Assembly: GCA_039621445.1 (NCBI GenBank)
Contig: CP154956.1
Location: 52,996,806-53,060,805, forward strand
Source: Euglena gracilis
Lineage: Eukaryota > Euglenida > Euglenophyceae > Euglenales
Reading direction: 5' to 3'
Length of the DNA: 64,000 bases
Shown here: piece after piece, positions 48,741-59,962 of the stretch
How positions within the stretch are numbered: the first letter of the stretch is position 1
Layout of the letters: each line of letters opens with the position of its first letter
The notes under the pieces: generated by a model
The model's input: only the letters and a program-made list of their open reading frames with translations
Databases searched by the model: none
What the model was told of the DNA's origin: nothing
Position numbers and translations under genes: made by a program

Positions 48741-49114
48741 GTACATCATGGACTCTGAACACGGTTTCAAATGTGTTTGATCCCGCTTTTTCACCGAAAA
48801 ACCGAGGGCGCAGCCAGTTTTCCGAAGATCAGGCGGTTTCTTTTGGGATTTTGGACCCCCCCCCTGGGTAAAATTCACCGTTTGAAGATCACCGGGGGTC
48901 CCGGACCCCCCCCCTGCCTAACCCAACGGTGAACTTCACCGATGAAGTTCGCCACAAGAGCACTTTTTGGCCAAAAATGGCCAAAAATGGCATTTTGGGC
49001 AAATTTTCGGAAATTTCGATAAAATTCCATGAACCATCAACCTCAAAATGACCATTTTGAGAGGAAAAGGAGCAAAATTTCACACATCAAAATATCACCC
49101 CCAACCATCAAAAT

Positions 49115-49140
49115 GGTGAAGTTCACCGGTGAACTTCACC
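49115..49140. repeat. Perfect 26-bp palindrome
   Basis: GGTGAAGTTCACC directly followed by its own reverse complement. Related GGTGAACTTCACCG and GTTCACCGGTGAAGTTCACC words surround it between 48870 and 49190, giving a field of nested inverted repeats. Confidence 0.9.
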
Positions 49141-49746
49141 GCCGAAAGTACCCCCCCCAGTGAACGTTCACCGGTGAAGTTCACCGGGAGGTCCACAGCC
49201 CCCCCCCCCCGTATTGCCTAACCTCCTTCGGTGAAAAAGTGGCATCAGATCACAAAATGCAACACAATATTTGGGGTGTTGGTTTTCAGGCACAACACAA
49301 CACCCAAATTATAAGATTCCAAAAACAATGTCAAAAATTTTCAACAACAGTGTCATCTTTTTACAAAACCTATGTCATTATATTTCTATGAAACTTGTCA
49401 AAAAATTACAAAAACCCCGTCACGAAATTTTAAAAATGTTGTCAGAATTTTGCAAAAATCTGGCAGAAAAATTCAAAATTAGCGGACTCCGGCTGTAATG
49501 ACTAAAACCATACCACCTCTTGAAAAAACATGCAAGACCCAAAAGCACACCAGGGGGATAAACCAGGGGGGGGGAGGCGGTGGCCACTTCAATGCCCCCC
49601 CTGGAAAATGCCAAAAACCAGTCAATCCCACCATCTTAAACTTCGAAGCACGCTTGACCTTGGGGTTATTATCAAGGATGGGCTTACGGTGACGGGTTAT
49701 TATCAAGGATGGGCTTACGGGGCCCCGGACCATTGCTTACCGACCC

Positions 49747-50251
49747 CAGGGGGGGGGGGAATTGATATCGGAGGCCTTCGGAAAAATTGCGGAAAAATTG
49801 CGGAAAAATTGCGGAAATTGCGGAAAAATTGCGGAAAAATTGATATCGGGTATACACATTCCTGCTTGGGGGGACTTAGAAAATTTTCAATTGTGAGGTT
49901 CAGAACACCGCAACACCCACGTCGGTGCAGGCGAGCACAAATCAACACGCTTGATGTTCTTTGCACAGGTGGGATGCACCCAATCCTGTGACCAGTGGTG
50001 CACCTGTGAGAAAAATTGGTAAACTGGGGGGGGGACAACAAAACACAATAGCACACCTGTTGATCCATTTGAATAATGGCTTGAACTCATTGCATCTTCC
50101 ATCTTCGGTGGTGGGGAAAAAATTCTTCAAAAAGAATGGTGAAAAATTGCGGAAAAATTGCGGAAATTGCGGAAAAATTGCGGAAAATTGCGGAAATTGC
50201 GGAAAATTGCGGAAATTGCGGAAAAATTGCGGATATCAATTCCCCCCCCTG
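49747..50251 (+). mobile_element. CAGGGG...CCCCTG short transposon, copy C (complete)
   Basis: 505 bp, colinear with copy B. Same ends (CAGGGGGGG..AATTGATATC and GATATCAATTCCCCCCCCTG) and same subterminal TTGCGGAAAAA units. The target duplication is CCGACCC (49740-49746 and 50252-50258). The different site and intact ends show independent insertion. Confidence 0.85.
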
Positions 50252-51077
50252 CCGACCCCCCCCCCTCCGGGGGCAGGGGACACTTTCCACTTTCAAAATA
50301 CCAGTCAGGAATTCCTATCAAGAGTAGATGAGCTGATGAGCCAGAATGAGGACAAGAACTAAAATCCCAAAAAAATGCCACATTTTGTGGACTAAAGCGC
50401 CGAAAAGCTGCAGAGCCAGAATTCCAAACTTTGTTCACCAAAGTGCCCAAAATGCCAAGTTCATTATCAACAATGCCGAACTTGGGTTTCTCTAGTGAAA
50501 AATACCAAGAACACAAAACTTTGGTTACCAAAGGACCAAAAATGCCAAATTCTGATTATCAAAGTGCCAAAAGGCCAATCAGAGGTGCCATAAATGCAAA
50601 TTTTTGGTCATTCAAGCACCCCCAAAAATGCCAAATTTTGGAAAAGAACAAAAGAGTCTAGTGGACCCATAGTCCCTGGCTCGGGTGTGAGTCCGGGGCA
50701 CACCATTGCTCAAAGGTGTGTCCGACCCCCCCCCCCCCAGGGGGTGACTGGTTGGTTTTTTTTTCTTCAGAGTGACTGGTTTTGGCTCCAACCCCCCGGG
50801 GGGGGGGGTCGGCCAGATTGGCCGAAAGTGGCCACTCGGCACCGAAAGCGCCAGAATTTTTTTGGGGGTTTTTGACCAGAATCCTTTGATTTTTGGCCAT
50901 TTTCGGTTGAGTGGCCAAAATGACCGACCGCCCCCCCCCACTTAGGCGGCCGAATTCGCACTTAAGCTTTTTTCCTTTGGGTGCGCGCAATTGCGCAAAT
51001 GTACCATTTTTTTGTAACCCCTGGGACCCTGTACCCTGACACCCAGAACACGATTTAAGAACCGTTACACCCCTGTA

Positions 51078-51335
51078 TTGGAGGGGGTTAACTCCCAGTG
51101 GTCTGGTGCGCATGCTGCTTACCAGGTGACGTTAATAGGGCTGGGGGTGAGACTGGTGCTGTTGTACATCAAACGGGGGAGAGGCACACACCCCTTGTTA
51201 CGACACTTGGAAACGGTGCTGACGTGCTGCCTGAACTGGGCTGACACTGCCGCCACCGGTGAGAACACACTGAGTCTCACTAGATCACACCACCACAGGC
51301 ACACAGACTACGTGAGGCAGCCGTCGCGCAACTGA
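51078..51335 (+). pseudogene. Coding-like scrap inside the 3.45-kb unit
   Basis: An 85-codon frame with LIGLGVRLVLLYIKRGRG and HLETVLTCCLNWADTAATGE looks somewhat protein-like. No family recognised and no conserved ends; it may be a captured gene fragment. Confidence 0.25.
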
Positions 51336-51795
51336 TGTGTGTTTGTGGGCGCAATTGCGCAAATAAAAATAATTGTGTTTGATGCGCGCATTTGCGCAAA
51401 TAAAACGTCCACCAATGATGATAAAATGACGTGTTTATGGGCGCAAGTGCGCGCACCAACAAATTTGTTTACGTGCGCATTTGCGCAAATGCGCACACCA
51501 CCAAATGCGTTTGATGCGCGCATTTCCGCCCACCAAACACGTACGTTTTCCTTCCATGTTAAAAGACACCAATAAGGACCATGAACTAGAAGGTTTAAAA
51601 ACGTGATGGACGTGTTGGTGCGCGCAATTGTGCAAATAAAGACACTTTTGTTGATGCGCGCATTTGCGCAAATGCGCGCATCAACACGTTAATAAACCGC
51701 TTCAAAATGATGTGTTTGTAGGCCCTTAGAGCACATAAACAAAGTTTGTTTATTTGCGCAAATGCGCGCATCAAACACATCAGTTGTGGGATACC
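51326..51795. repeat. Palindrome field 1 (TTTGCGCAAAT family)
   Basis: The outer arms CAACTGATGTGTTTGTGGGC and its inverted partner near 51770-51792 (CATCAAACACATCAGTTGTG) bracket at least eight copies of TTGCGCAAATGCGCGCATCA or its reverse complement. Short GC-poor spacers separate them. Confidence 0.85.
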
Positions 51796-52000
51796 ATCTC
51801 CTGCTCCGTGACGGCTGGCGAACACAATTCCTCACGCCAACCATTGATTTGCACCAAGGTTACGTGGTGACGAAATTGGTGGTGAGAGGCAGTGTGGAGT
51901 GTTCACTGGAACACGGCATCTGACTGGCCAAGATTTGCCTGCCTTGCGTGTGTACATGTGCACTGCTGTTCCCCGGCCCGAACGGCCTGTTGTTTTGGCG

Positions 52001-52448
52001 CAGGGGGGGGGGAAATGCAACTGGGCCCTTCAAATTATGCAAGTCAAAAAAATGCAAAAAAATGCAAAAAAATGCAAAAAATGCAAAAAATGCAACTTGC
52101 ATGAAAAACCTGAGAAAAAGCTGGAATATAACAGAGCTTTGCTGCCTAAGATCAAAAAAAAATTCCAGGGCAAATATTTTATGCAAAAAAATGCAAAAAA
52201 AAAGGCAAAAAAATCCATAAATATGGCAATCAACAACAAAATTTTTTTCCAGGGCAAAATATTTTTCTGTAGAAAATGCAAAAATATGCAAAAAAAATCA
52301 AACATATGGCAACCAACTACAAAAAAATTTTCCGGGGAAAATATTTTATGCAAAAAAATGCAAAAAAAATGCAAAAAAATGCAAATTTCAGGAAAAGCCG
52401 ATTATGCAAAAAAATGCAAATTATGCAAGTTGCATTTCCCCCCCCCTG
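52001..52448 (+). mobile_element. CAGGGG...CCCCTG short transposon, type D
   Basis: 448 bp. Ends CAGGGGGGGGGGAAATGCAA and TTGCATTTCCCCCCCCCTG; subterminal arms TTCAAATTATGCAAG and AAATTATGCAAGTTGCA. Target duplication TTTGGCG (51994-52000 and 52449-52455). The interior is ATGCAAAAAA repeats, unrelated to copies B and C, but termini and duplication length are the same. Nested inside the 3.45-kb unit. Confidence 0.85.
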
Positions 52449-52839
52449 TTTGGCGTCATGCGTTTGACAATTAAATGTAATGAATTGATGACGTGCAAAC
52501 GACCTGTGACTGTTGAATACCTTTTGTGCAACAAGACTGCGTTACAAGAAGTCAAAATTTGGCACCTGAAACACCCGGGACGTGTCGGGCCGTAGTCCGT
52601 TTTATGGTTTTCTTTGCCATTTTTCCCTTGAAAAATGTAAAAAAACACCGGTTTTTGTGCACAATTTGGGGGGAAGTGGGTCCCACCGCTTTGATACGGC
52701 CAATCCAGTGGTGGCGGTTCACCACTTCCTTGTACCCAAAATAACGGGTGTTTGAGGGCCACCTCTCTCCAGCTGTTGGTTGCCACCACATCGTCCCCCC
52801 AGTCTTACACCCCGGTGGCGGGGTATAACGTGGCCGCTG

Positions 52840-53070
52840 TGGTGGGTGTCGTTGCACCGGGGAGGTCGATGCCGGCCTGCTGGGTGCTGAAGCATCAGCA
52901 GCTGATGGGGCTGCACTGGTGGAGCCGAAGCCGCAGGCCAGCCGCAGGGCCCTTGGGAACCAAAAATTGGTGCCGGTGGACGTGCACCGTTACTGGGTGG
53001 CTGTGCACCCACCATCAAGAGATGCTATGTCTCCATCTTTTGCCGGGCCTGTCGATGGTCCAAAAACGGC
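52840..53070 (+). pseudogene. GC-rich coding-like scrap
   Basis: One frame reads EVDAGLLGAEASAADGAALV and VPVDVHRYWVAVHPPSRDAM without stops. It is protein-like but unassigned, and another frame over the same bases is also open, so support is weak. Confidence 0.2.
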
Positions 53071-53186
53071 ACCGTAACACCATATCCCGGAGGGGACGGT
53101 GTAGTCCTTTGGGTTGAACCCACTCAGAAGCCACTAAGGGTGGCTGTAGGAGCGCCAAAGGAAGTCACTTATTACTCCTCCATTGG

Positions 53187-53334
53187 TGGTTTATTTGCGC
53201 ATTTGCGCGCATCACGTTGTTTTATGGGCGCAAATGCGCAAATAAAACAGATGTAAACTGAACAATTTACATCTGTTTTATTTGCGCATTTGCGCCCACA
53301 AACAACGTGATGCGCGCAAATGCGTAAATAAACC
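53187..53334. repeat. Near-perfect inverted repeat, arms about 71 bp
   Basis: TGGTTTATTTGCGCATTTGC to AAATAAAACAGATGTAAA is matched by the reverse complement of 53263-53334 with about three mismatches; the spacer is only a few bases (CTGAAC). Confidence 0.9.
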
Positions 53335-53396
53335 ACTTCCGCTGTCGGCGTTTGACGGCTGTGTTTCTGTCACACCGTTCTTCTTTGCGTTCATTT

Positions 53397-53492
53397 GCGC
53401 AAATGCGCGCATCAAACACAAAACATTTTTATGCGCGCATTTGCGCAAATGCGCGCATAAAAATGTTTTGTGTTTGATGCGCGCATTTGCGC
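53397..53492. repeat. Perfect 96-bp palindrome
   Basis: 48-bp arms meet without a spacer at 53444/53445, centred on TTTGCGCAAA. The arms contain ATCAAACACAAAACATTTTT between two GCGCGCAT boxes. No mismatch by manual comparison. Confidence 0.95.
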
Positions 53493-53635
53493 CCATAAGC
53501 TTGCGCGTTGACAAACAGTGTGGCAAACCCACCAACTGGACGGCCCGTCAGTCCGTGCCGTCACGGCCTCTTTGTCACACCGTTTATCAGCAGCGTCAGT
53601 TCGTGGGTACCAAAGCCCAATCACAAAGCCCAAGG

Positions 53636-53683
53636 ACATGTTTATGTTTATGCGCGCAATTGCGCGCATCAACATAAACATGT
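53636..53683. repeat. 48-bp palindrome with one mismatched pair
   Basis: ACATGTTTATGTTTATGCGC and its inverted partner, centred on GCAATTGC. A GTGCGCGCAATTGCGCGCAT copy follows directly. Confidence 0.9.
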
Positions 53684-55882
53684 TGGTGCGCGCAATTGCG
53701 CGCATCAAACGTAATTTTGTCCTTCCAGTGTTGGGCTTCTTCTGCAGGGTTCTTTGCCACACCACTGGTTGTGTGGGTCCTGGGTATTAGCCGGGTGGGA
53801 GACACCCGTTCCCTTTATTCCCTTCATTCCCTGCGGACCCCGTTTCTTCCCCCTCTGCGCTTCCCTTGCCAAACACTCCGTACTTACCTTCCTTCCCCGG
53901 TGTCCTTGTCGCCGGCTCGGTCACACCACACCCGCACCCCCCGGCACCTCCTCCCCGTGCTTTAACAAACAGCCCAAAAACACCACACCAAGGTGCCGCA
54001 AGCAACGCAGTCCGGCAAACACCCAGGACGCACACCGCCGGCAGCTCGGACACACTCGGGGACACAGTCGAAAGAAGCAACAGGGGCAGTAAAGGTCCCG
54101 TTCCTATGGTGCTTTTTTGCGTTTTTTTCAGGGTGGGCCGGCAGGGTCCCGTAGGTTTGGGCCCACAAAGTCCTTCCCGACACCCCCAAAAATCACTGTT
54201 TTTCGCCAAAGTCCCGGGGGTCTCACAGCCAAAACCAGAATTTCGATCATTTTTTGCACTCTCTTGTTGCCGTGTTTTAAAACCCCCCGGACCTTCACAG
54301 CCAAAACAGAGCACAATCAAAAAAATCGTAAATTTGCGCAAATGCGCGCATCAAACGAAAAAAGCTTAAGTGCGAATTAGGCCGCCTAAGCCCCAGGAAG
54401 TGGGTGACTGGTTTTGAAAATGACTCACGCCCGAGCTGGGGTATAGGACCCGGACTTGGGCAGGAATTTCTCCGCCCGAGTCCGGGTCCAAGACCCCGGC
54501 TCGGGAGTGAGTCTGGGGCCCCAACACCCGGCTTCAACGGTGCAGTCTGTGTCATGGGGCAGACAGAGCATCCAGGCACTGCCATCCTATTGCCTGACAT
54601 CGAGGTCCATTAAGCAAGGAGGAGAGCAAAATTTTTCGAAATTTTCAGGAATGATAACTTTTGAAACCAGCTTGGACTTTGGAACTCAGCGGAAATAAAA
54701 TGTAAACCTGACACTTCATATGACAATTGTTTGAGCCCCCCCCCTGGGGGGTATCAAACTTTGACACCGGGTTGGGCAGATGACCTTCTTGAAGGAGTAG
54801 GTTGGGTTCAGGCCTAAAATTAGATTCAATCTCGGTGCATCCTCTCTCTCCCCGAGGCGGCTCTATACCCAAAAGCGAAACCCCCCCCCCCAAGCCCGGG
54901 GGCGTTCATTGAGCAATGAGGTGCGCTTTCTGAAGAAGGCAGGGAGAAAAAAAATAACGCTGCTGGATGGGACTTCCCATTCTTTTTTTGGGAGGGTTCT
55001 TCAAGCTCAAAAGAAGCATGCCCTCGACCCATTGTTGGCTGAATAACTCAGGGCTCGTGGGGAGTTGGAGTTGAAACCAAAATGTCTTGGAAAGCCAGGA
55101 TCAGTTGCCATTGGGAGGGGGGAACATTCCAGAAACGGGGTCAGGGTCAAGGGACTCCCCTTTCCCGAACTTCAAAAGCTCAACGACCCCTCCTATACAG
55201 TGGTATGACCCAAAATGATGAAGGTGAAGGTGAAAGTGAAAATTGGCGCCCTCGGTTCTCAAACACACCTTTTCTGCATCAATGACAGGTAATGTGCGAA
55301 TTCGCAATCAAGCACCAACAAATTACAGAATCCAGAATAAGACCAAATTTAAAAATTTTCTCAACTGCATCCAATCCATTTTTGGTGATTCGGGCAGCAT
55401 TTTCTCAGACAATTCTGTCAAAAAAAGGCATATTAGTGGCTCATAGGTGAAGCTCTCAAGCTCTTCGCTATTTTGCTTTGTGTGACGGGAGTTTTGGAAC
55501 TGGAATCAAAGCATGTGGCCGCCAGATTAATGATGATAAATAGGTCAACGGTAAAATAGTGCCAAAAATTGCATGCAATTACAGCTGACTGACCCTCCCC
55601 CCTCGCCACACCCTGTCCCGGAATATGGTGCCTCCCATTATTTCCATTTCGCCAGAGTTTTTAAAAAAATATCACAAGGCAAAAACAATTCCTGCCACTG
55701 GTCCCCCACCTTCTGCTCGGGTCACAAATTTCCAATATAACGAGACGGAAATTCCAAGTGCATTGCACTGGCAAACCACGTAGGTTTGGGGCAAAATAAA
55801 TGGACAGGGCAATGTCTGAGAAAATTTTCCAATGTGGTTCCAAGAATGTGGGTGATGTTTCTTCTTTCATAAAGATCGCGGG

Positions 55883-56161
55883 GTGAATAAATATATCGCT
55901 AACAAAAAAAAGTTGGAAAATGGACACGCTGAAAAGCGCCAGGAAAAATCCTGGAGGAAGAAAACACCACATTTCGAGGTTTTCCTGAAAAAAACAATCA
56001 AAGATAACTCTAAATTTTCTTGGGATCGGAATTATGATGTGTCAACAAGTGGTTTTGATGAAGAAAATCCGTCTCAAGAATCAGCGCAAACCCCCAAAGA
56101 AATTGTTGGGGTGCTCACTGATGGAAAATGGGTTTTTTTTGACTTACCAGGGAAATATTGA
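55883..56161 (+). CDS. Hypothetical protein fragment
   Basis: 92 codons with plausible protein composition: basic start (KKKLENGHAEKRQEKSWRKK), FEVFLKKTIKDNSKFSWDR, acidic middle, and GVLTDGKWVFFDLPGKY before TGA at 56159. It could be the last exon of a host gene. No family recognised and no promoter or splice evidence strong enough to extend it. Confidence 0.3.
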   Translation: MNKYIANKKKLENGHAEKRQEKSWRKKTPHFEVFLKKTIKDNSKFSWDRNYDVSTSGFDEENPSQESAQTPKEIVGVLTDGKWVFFDLPGKY

Positions 56162-56907
56162 ACGGACCCTTGGAAAGCCGGAAACATCCTGGACGAAAAC
56201 TTGTCCATAATATAATATAAATAATACCAAATCGTCCACAACATTTCTCATAAAATTTTCCAAGAATGAAACTTCTGGCCGTCCTGGTGGGTAAACCCCA
56301 CTGCCCCAGGGTTGACCCGAAGCCTTGGGACCCTCCAGCGTTCACTCTTTATGTCAAAGTCTGCACAGCTGGAGAAGACTGCTGAAGGTTGGAACGGAGC
56401 GTTGGTGCTTGGCCCCAATTCCTGCACCAAAGCCGGCTTCCCAACGAGCTGGGTCTCTGGTTTTGAATCAGTACCAGTAGGTTGCACGCTTGCAAGCGCA
56501 GTGGCTGGGGACGACGATGCAGGGCCCCGCCAGGACCACACCATCGCTTACTGACGGGGGGGGGGGGTAACTCCAAGTTCAAAAAAAACAAATCAATCAC
56601 CTTTTTTTAAATAAAAAAAACAGTCCCCCATTCCTGACCCCCCCCTCCTGAGGATTGCCCAGTCACTCGGGCAAAATGGTTTAAATAAAATAGATTTAAG
56701 CCGATTTTGAAAAGTGGCCAACGCCTGAAAGTGGCCAACTTTTGAAGAAGAAAAAAAGTTGGCCACTTTCAGCCGTACCTGGCCACCCACCCCTCCCCCA
56801 TGGCGGGAGATTCCAGAGCCAAAACCAGGCAATCACTTTAAAACCTATTTTCTGGGCCCGACGCCTGTCTTGAAATTCTACTGACATTAACGGATTTCAG
56901 CCTGAAA

Positions 56908-57065
56908 TTGTTTATGTCAGTCAATTTCCATTCAGGCGCCCGTTTATGTCGGTCGATTTCCATTCAGGCGCCCGTTTATGTCGGTCGATTTCCATTCAGG
57001 CGCCCGTTTATGTCGGTCAATTTCCATTCAGGTGCCCGTTTATGTCGGTCGATTTCCATTCCATT
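56908..57065 (+). repeat. 32-bp minisatellite, array 1
   Basis: Five units of GTTTATGTCGGTCGATTTCC then ATTCAGGCGCCC, nearly identical. Confidence 0.95.
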
Positions 57066-57762
57066 GAAATCTGTTGCTGGTCAGATTGGGAATTTTTAGT
57101 GACTTTTGGACATTTTGGATTTCTTTTTTTTTCGAGATTTTTGGTCCTGTGAGGTTCTGGAGGCGTTAGGGACCAGACAAAAAACAAATTTTGCGGCCCA
57201 TTGCGGGAAATTGGTGATAGATTTTTTGGTGGTCGCTGGCAACTGGTCCCTAGCTACCATGGTCGCTGGCGACTAGTTGCTGGCGACCATGGCTACTGAC
57301 CATTGGTGGTCGGGTTGGGGGTTTTGGAAGGCATTTGGGTGGGTTTCGAGTCATTTTCCTTCATATTTGGATGAATTTTTTTTGGAGGGGGTGGGAGGGG
57401 GAGGGGGTCAGGTGATCACAGCTGGCTGAATTTTGGATGGAACGGACGGAAGGACGGAACTTAAGATTATCATTTTTTGGCCCGATTCAGTTTTCATCGC
57501 TGGTCGTCTGAAAGAAAAGCTTTCCGGTGAGGGGTGGCAACTGTTAAAACCTGTTTTCTGGGCTCGACGCCTGTGTTGGAATTTCTATTGTTATTATTCT
57601 ATTCTGTCAAATTGGAAGGAAAACGCATTCAGAAAAATGAGAAAAAAGGTTGGTCGACATTAACGGATTTCAGGCTGAGATTGACAACGTCCCAAAACGG
57701 AACAAAAAAGCATTCAGAAAAAAGACACAAAAGGTTGGTCGATTTCCATGACATCGGAATCC

Positions 57763-57868
57763 ATTTATGTCAGTCGATTTCCATTCAGGCGCCCGTTTAT
57801 GTCGGTCGATTTCCATTCAGGCGCCCGTTTATGTCTAACGGTTTCCATTCCGGCGCCCGTTAATGGGC
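57763..57868 (+). repeat. 32-bp minisatellite, array 2
   Basis: Three units of the same 32-bp sequence about 700 bp further on, the last one diverged (TCTAACGGTTTCCATTCCGG). CGACGCCTGT and ATTAACGGATTTCAG flank both arrays (56858 and 57567; inverted at 57927), so the two arrays are parts of one duplicated unit. Confidence 0.9.
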
Positions 57869-57968
57869 CAAAAACCACTTTTTTTGGCCATATTTCTGTC
57901 CAGGTGGTTCGGTCGAATGAATTTCAAGACAGGCGTCGGGCCCAGACAAAATAGGTATTAGGAAAATC

Positions 57969-58058
57969 GACCGACACTAACAGATTCAGCAGGGGCGCCG
58001 GGCGCAAGTGAGCGAAGCGAGCCGCCCGGCGCCCCTGCTGAATCTGTTAGTGTCGGTC
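57969..58058. repeat. Hairpin with perfect 36-bp arms
   Basis: GACCGACACTAACAGATTCA followed by GCAGGGGCGCCGGGCG, an 18-bp loop (CAAGTGAGCGAAGCGAGC), then the exact reverse complement. Confidence 0.95.
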
Positions 58059-58926
58059 AATTTTTGTATAAAAAAACACCAAGCCCCCCCTCCCTCCGGG
58101 GAGGGGTGGAAACACCCCCCTATTTGCCCTCCCGCTCCCCAATTGACTAATGGGCATCCGGGACAAGACCGGCCAAATTCGGGAAGGAAGCGAAAAAGGC
58201 TCAAAAAAACCCCAACCCTTTCCGTTTTGAAAATTGGAAAAGTTGCAGGATAAAAAATTCATGACAAAACATGACAAAAAATCAACCCATTTTGCACAGA
58301 TAAAGAATTAGGGGGTGGGGGACTTCGAGACCCCCACTTCTAATTGTCCCCCTCCCAGAATGGATATTGTTCCATTGGTGCACTGTGACGCTTTTTTCAC
58401 TGAGCAAAAATAAAATGATGGGACAAAAATTTTCAAAAAAAAACTGCAAATACTTTGGGGCGCAGTGCAAAAATTTTGTCAGCTGTGGGCAAATGCATTT
58501 GAAGGTCATGGGCAAAAATTCTGACACGCTGGGACATTTTTTTTTGCCAGCCGTGGGCGAAAATTTCGGGCGCAGGGTTTTCAGGTGTGGGCTTGGGGTC
58601 CTTCACTTCCAGTCAATTTGTTTGCGCTTTATCACAAAAATGTTTGACACCTTGACACCAATTTCTTGCATTTTCTTGCAAAAATATCTGCATATTATAC
58701 CAAAAGCGTATGCATTTTTCAGAAAATTTCTGCACTTGGATCTGGTGTTTGCACAGGTGCCCTTTGAAACTCCAGCCACCAAGCAATGGTATGGTTCCGA
58801 CACATCAATGCATGGCGCACACACGCCAGAAAACCCACCATCTGCCAGGGGCCGTTGGACGGCAGGCCCTTTGCCTGCCTGCGGCGGAGCCAGAGCCAGG
58901 CTCTGGCAATCGCACCAATGCCCCTA

Positions 58927-59188
58927 CCCCGCCCCCCTAGTCGTATGACCGGGTTCCTGCAACCTGTGACCGGGGGGGGGGGTGGTCGTAACACCCCCAT
59001 AACCTGCAACCTGTGACCGGGGGGTGGTCGTAAATGCGGGGGCGGTCATAGGTGAAGTGGTGTTAAAATTTTTGTAACCTGCAACCTGTGACCGGGGGGG
59101 GGGGGGGGGCATAACACCCATGACCTTGCAACCTGTGACCGGGGGGTGGTCGTAATGAGGGGTGGCCGTACGACTAGGGGGGGGGGGT
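58927..59188. mobile_element. Short inverted-repeat element with CAACCTGTGACCGGGG units
   Basis: The ends ACCCCGCCCCCCTAGTCGTA and TACGACTAGGGGGGGGGGGT are inverted copies. The interior holds four CAACCTGTGACCGGGGGG units and GGTGGTCGTAA repeats. A second copy begins at 63917. Non-coding. Confidence 0.8.
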
Positions 59189-59217
59189 AAAAAGGGTGCT
59201 GAACCCCCCTCTAGGGG

Positions 59218-59385
59218 GTCCGGGGGGGGGGGGGCAGCTGGGAGCTGGACCCAACAGGTACCCCCCAAAAAATGCCCGAAAAAATCCAAATCCAGCTGGG
59301 TTGGCATTTTCAGCAAAATTTGGAGGTGAAAACCCAAAAAGCGCCAAAAAATGCCATGTTTTGGCCATTTTGACTCCGCTTTGCA
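59218..59385 (+). repeat. Dispersed repeat R6, copy 3
   Basis: G run, GCTGGACCC, CCAAATCCAGCTGGGTTGGC, then AAAACCCAAAAAG and TGTTTTGGCCATTTT. Confidence 0.6.
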
Positions 59386-59443
59386 GCAAAAAAAAATGTT
59401 TCTGTCAAGCTTGGCCGAACTTTTAGCGAACCCCCGGGGGGTC

Positions 59444-59500
59444 CGCAGCCTGGCTGGGAGGTGCTGGCTGGAAAAAGGTGCTGGCTGACTGGACCCCTGC
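59444..59500 (+). repeat. GGTGCTGGCTGG module, doubled
   Basis: GGTGCTGGCTGGAAAAAGGT then GCTGGCTGACTGGACCCC. The same module lies inverted at 60762-60815 and direct at 63099-63150. Confidence 0.65.
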
Positions 59501-59962
59501 TAGTTGCACTATGGCTTCTTTTCTGTTAATGGCCGGCGCTAACTTTACTTCTGGCCCAGTTTGTGTTGAGTGGCCAGGGGCTGGACTGGCTGCCCCCCCC
59601 CTCCCCCGAGGAAGGCTTAAGAAAACTGCCTGTTTGAACCATTTGGTCAAAACTTTGGGTCATCCTGACAAAAAAAAATGCCACCAAATCCGCCCAACCA
59701 GGCATGCAACGTGTAAACAGCATGGAACCAATTAGAAAAACAAAACTTGCAAAAAGGTTGGGACAGCCTGCGCGGGACAGTTGTCGTCTTGTCTGTTGCT
59801 TGTTGGGGAGGAGACATTCCGACAGCTTTTGCATCATCCTGGAAAGAGAACGAGATGCCTTTTCGGCTTCTCAGAGTGGCTACTCTTGACCTAAGCAACC
59901 AAACGTTTTGTTGGTTGTTTTTCTTTATTGTGGTAATTGATTGTGGTATTGTGTGCTGAAAA

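Larger units (their letters stand above)
50941..54390. mobile_element. 3.45-kb unit with 33-bp inverted ends, filled with palindromes
   Basis: The left end (50941-50973: CTTAGGCGGCCGAATTCGCA, CTTAAGCTTTTTT) is the reverse complement of 54358-54390 with one mismatch. CCCCA flanks both sides and could be a 5-bp target duplication, though it abuts a C run. The interior has many GCGC-ATTTGCGCAAAT palindromes, GC-rich coding-like scraps (51078-51335, 52840-53070) and a nested short transposon (52001-52448). No transposase is recognised. Best described as a large non-autonomous or fold-back-type element. Confidence 0.7.

Noticed and set aside
51860-52474. Lys/Cys- and Phe/His-rich ORFs
   Set aside because: Translation of ATGCAAAAAA repeats inside the 52001-52448 short transposon.
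51335-53725. Palindromes considered as bacterial REP/BIME or CRISPR-like repeats
   Set aside because: Their sizes vary continuously, there are no uniform spacers, and the context is a eukaryotic inverted-ended unit.
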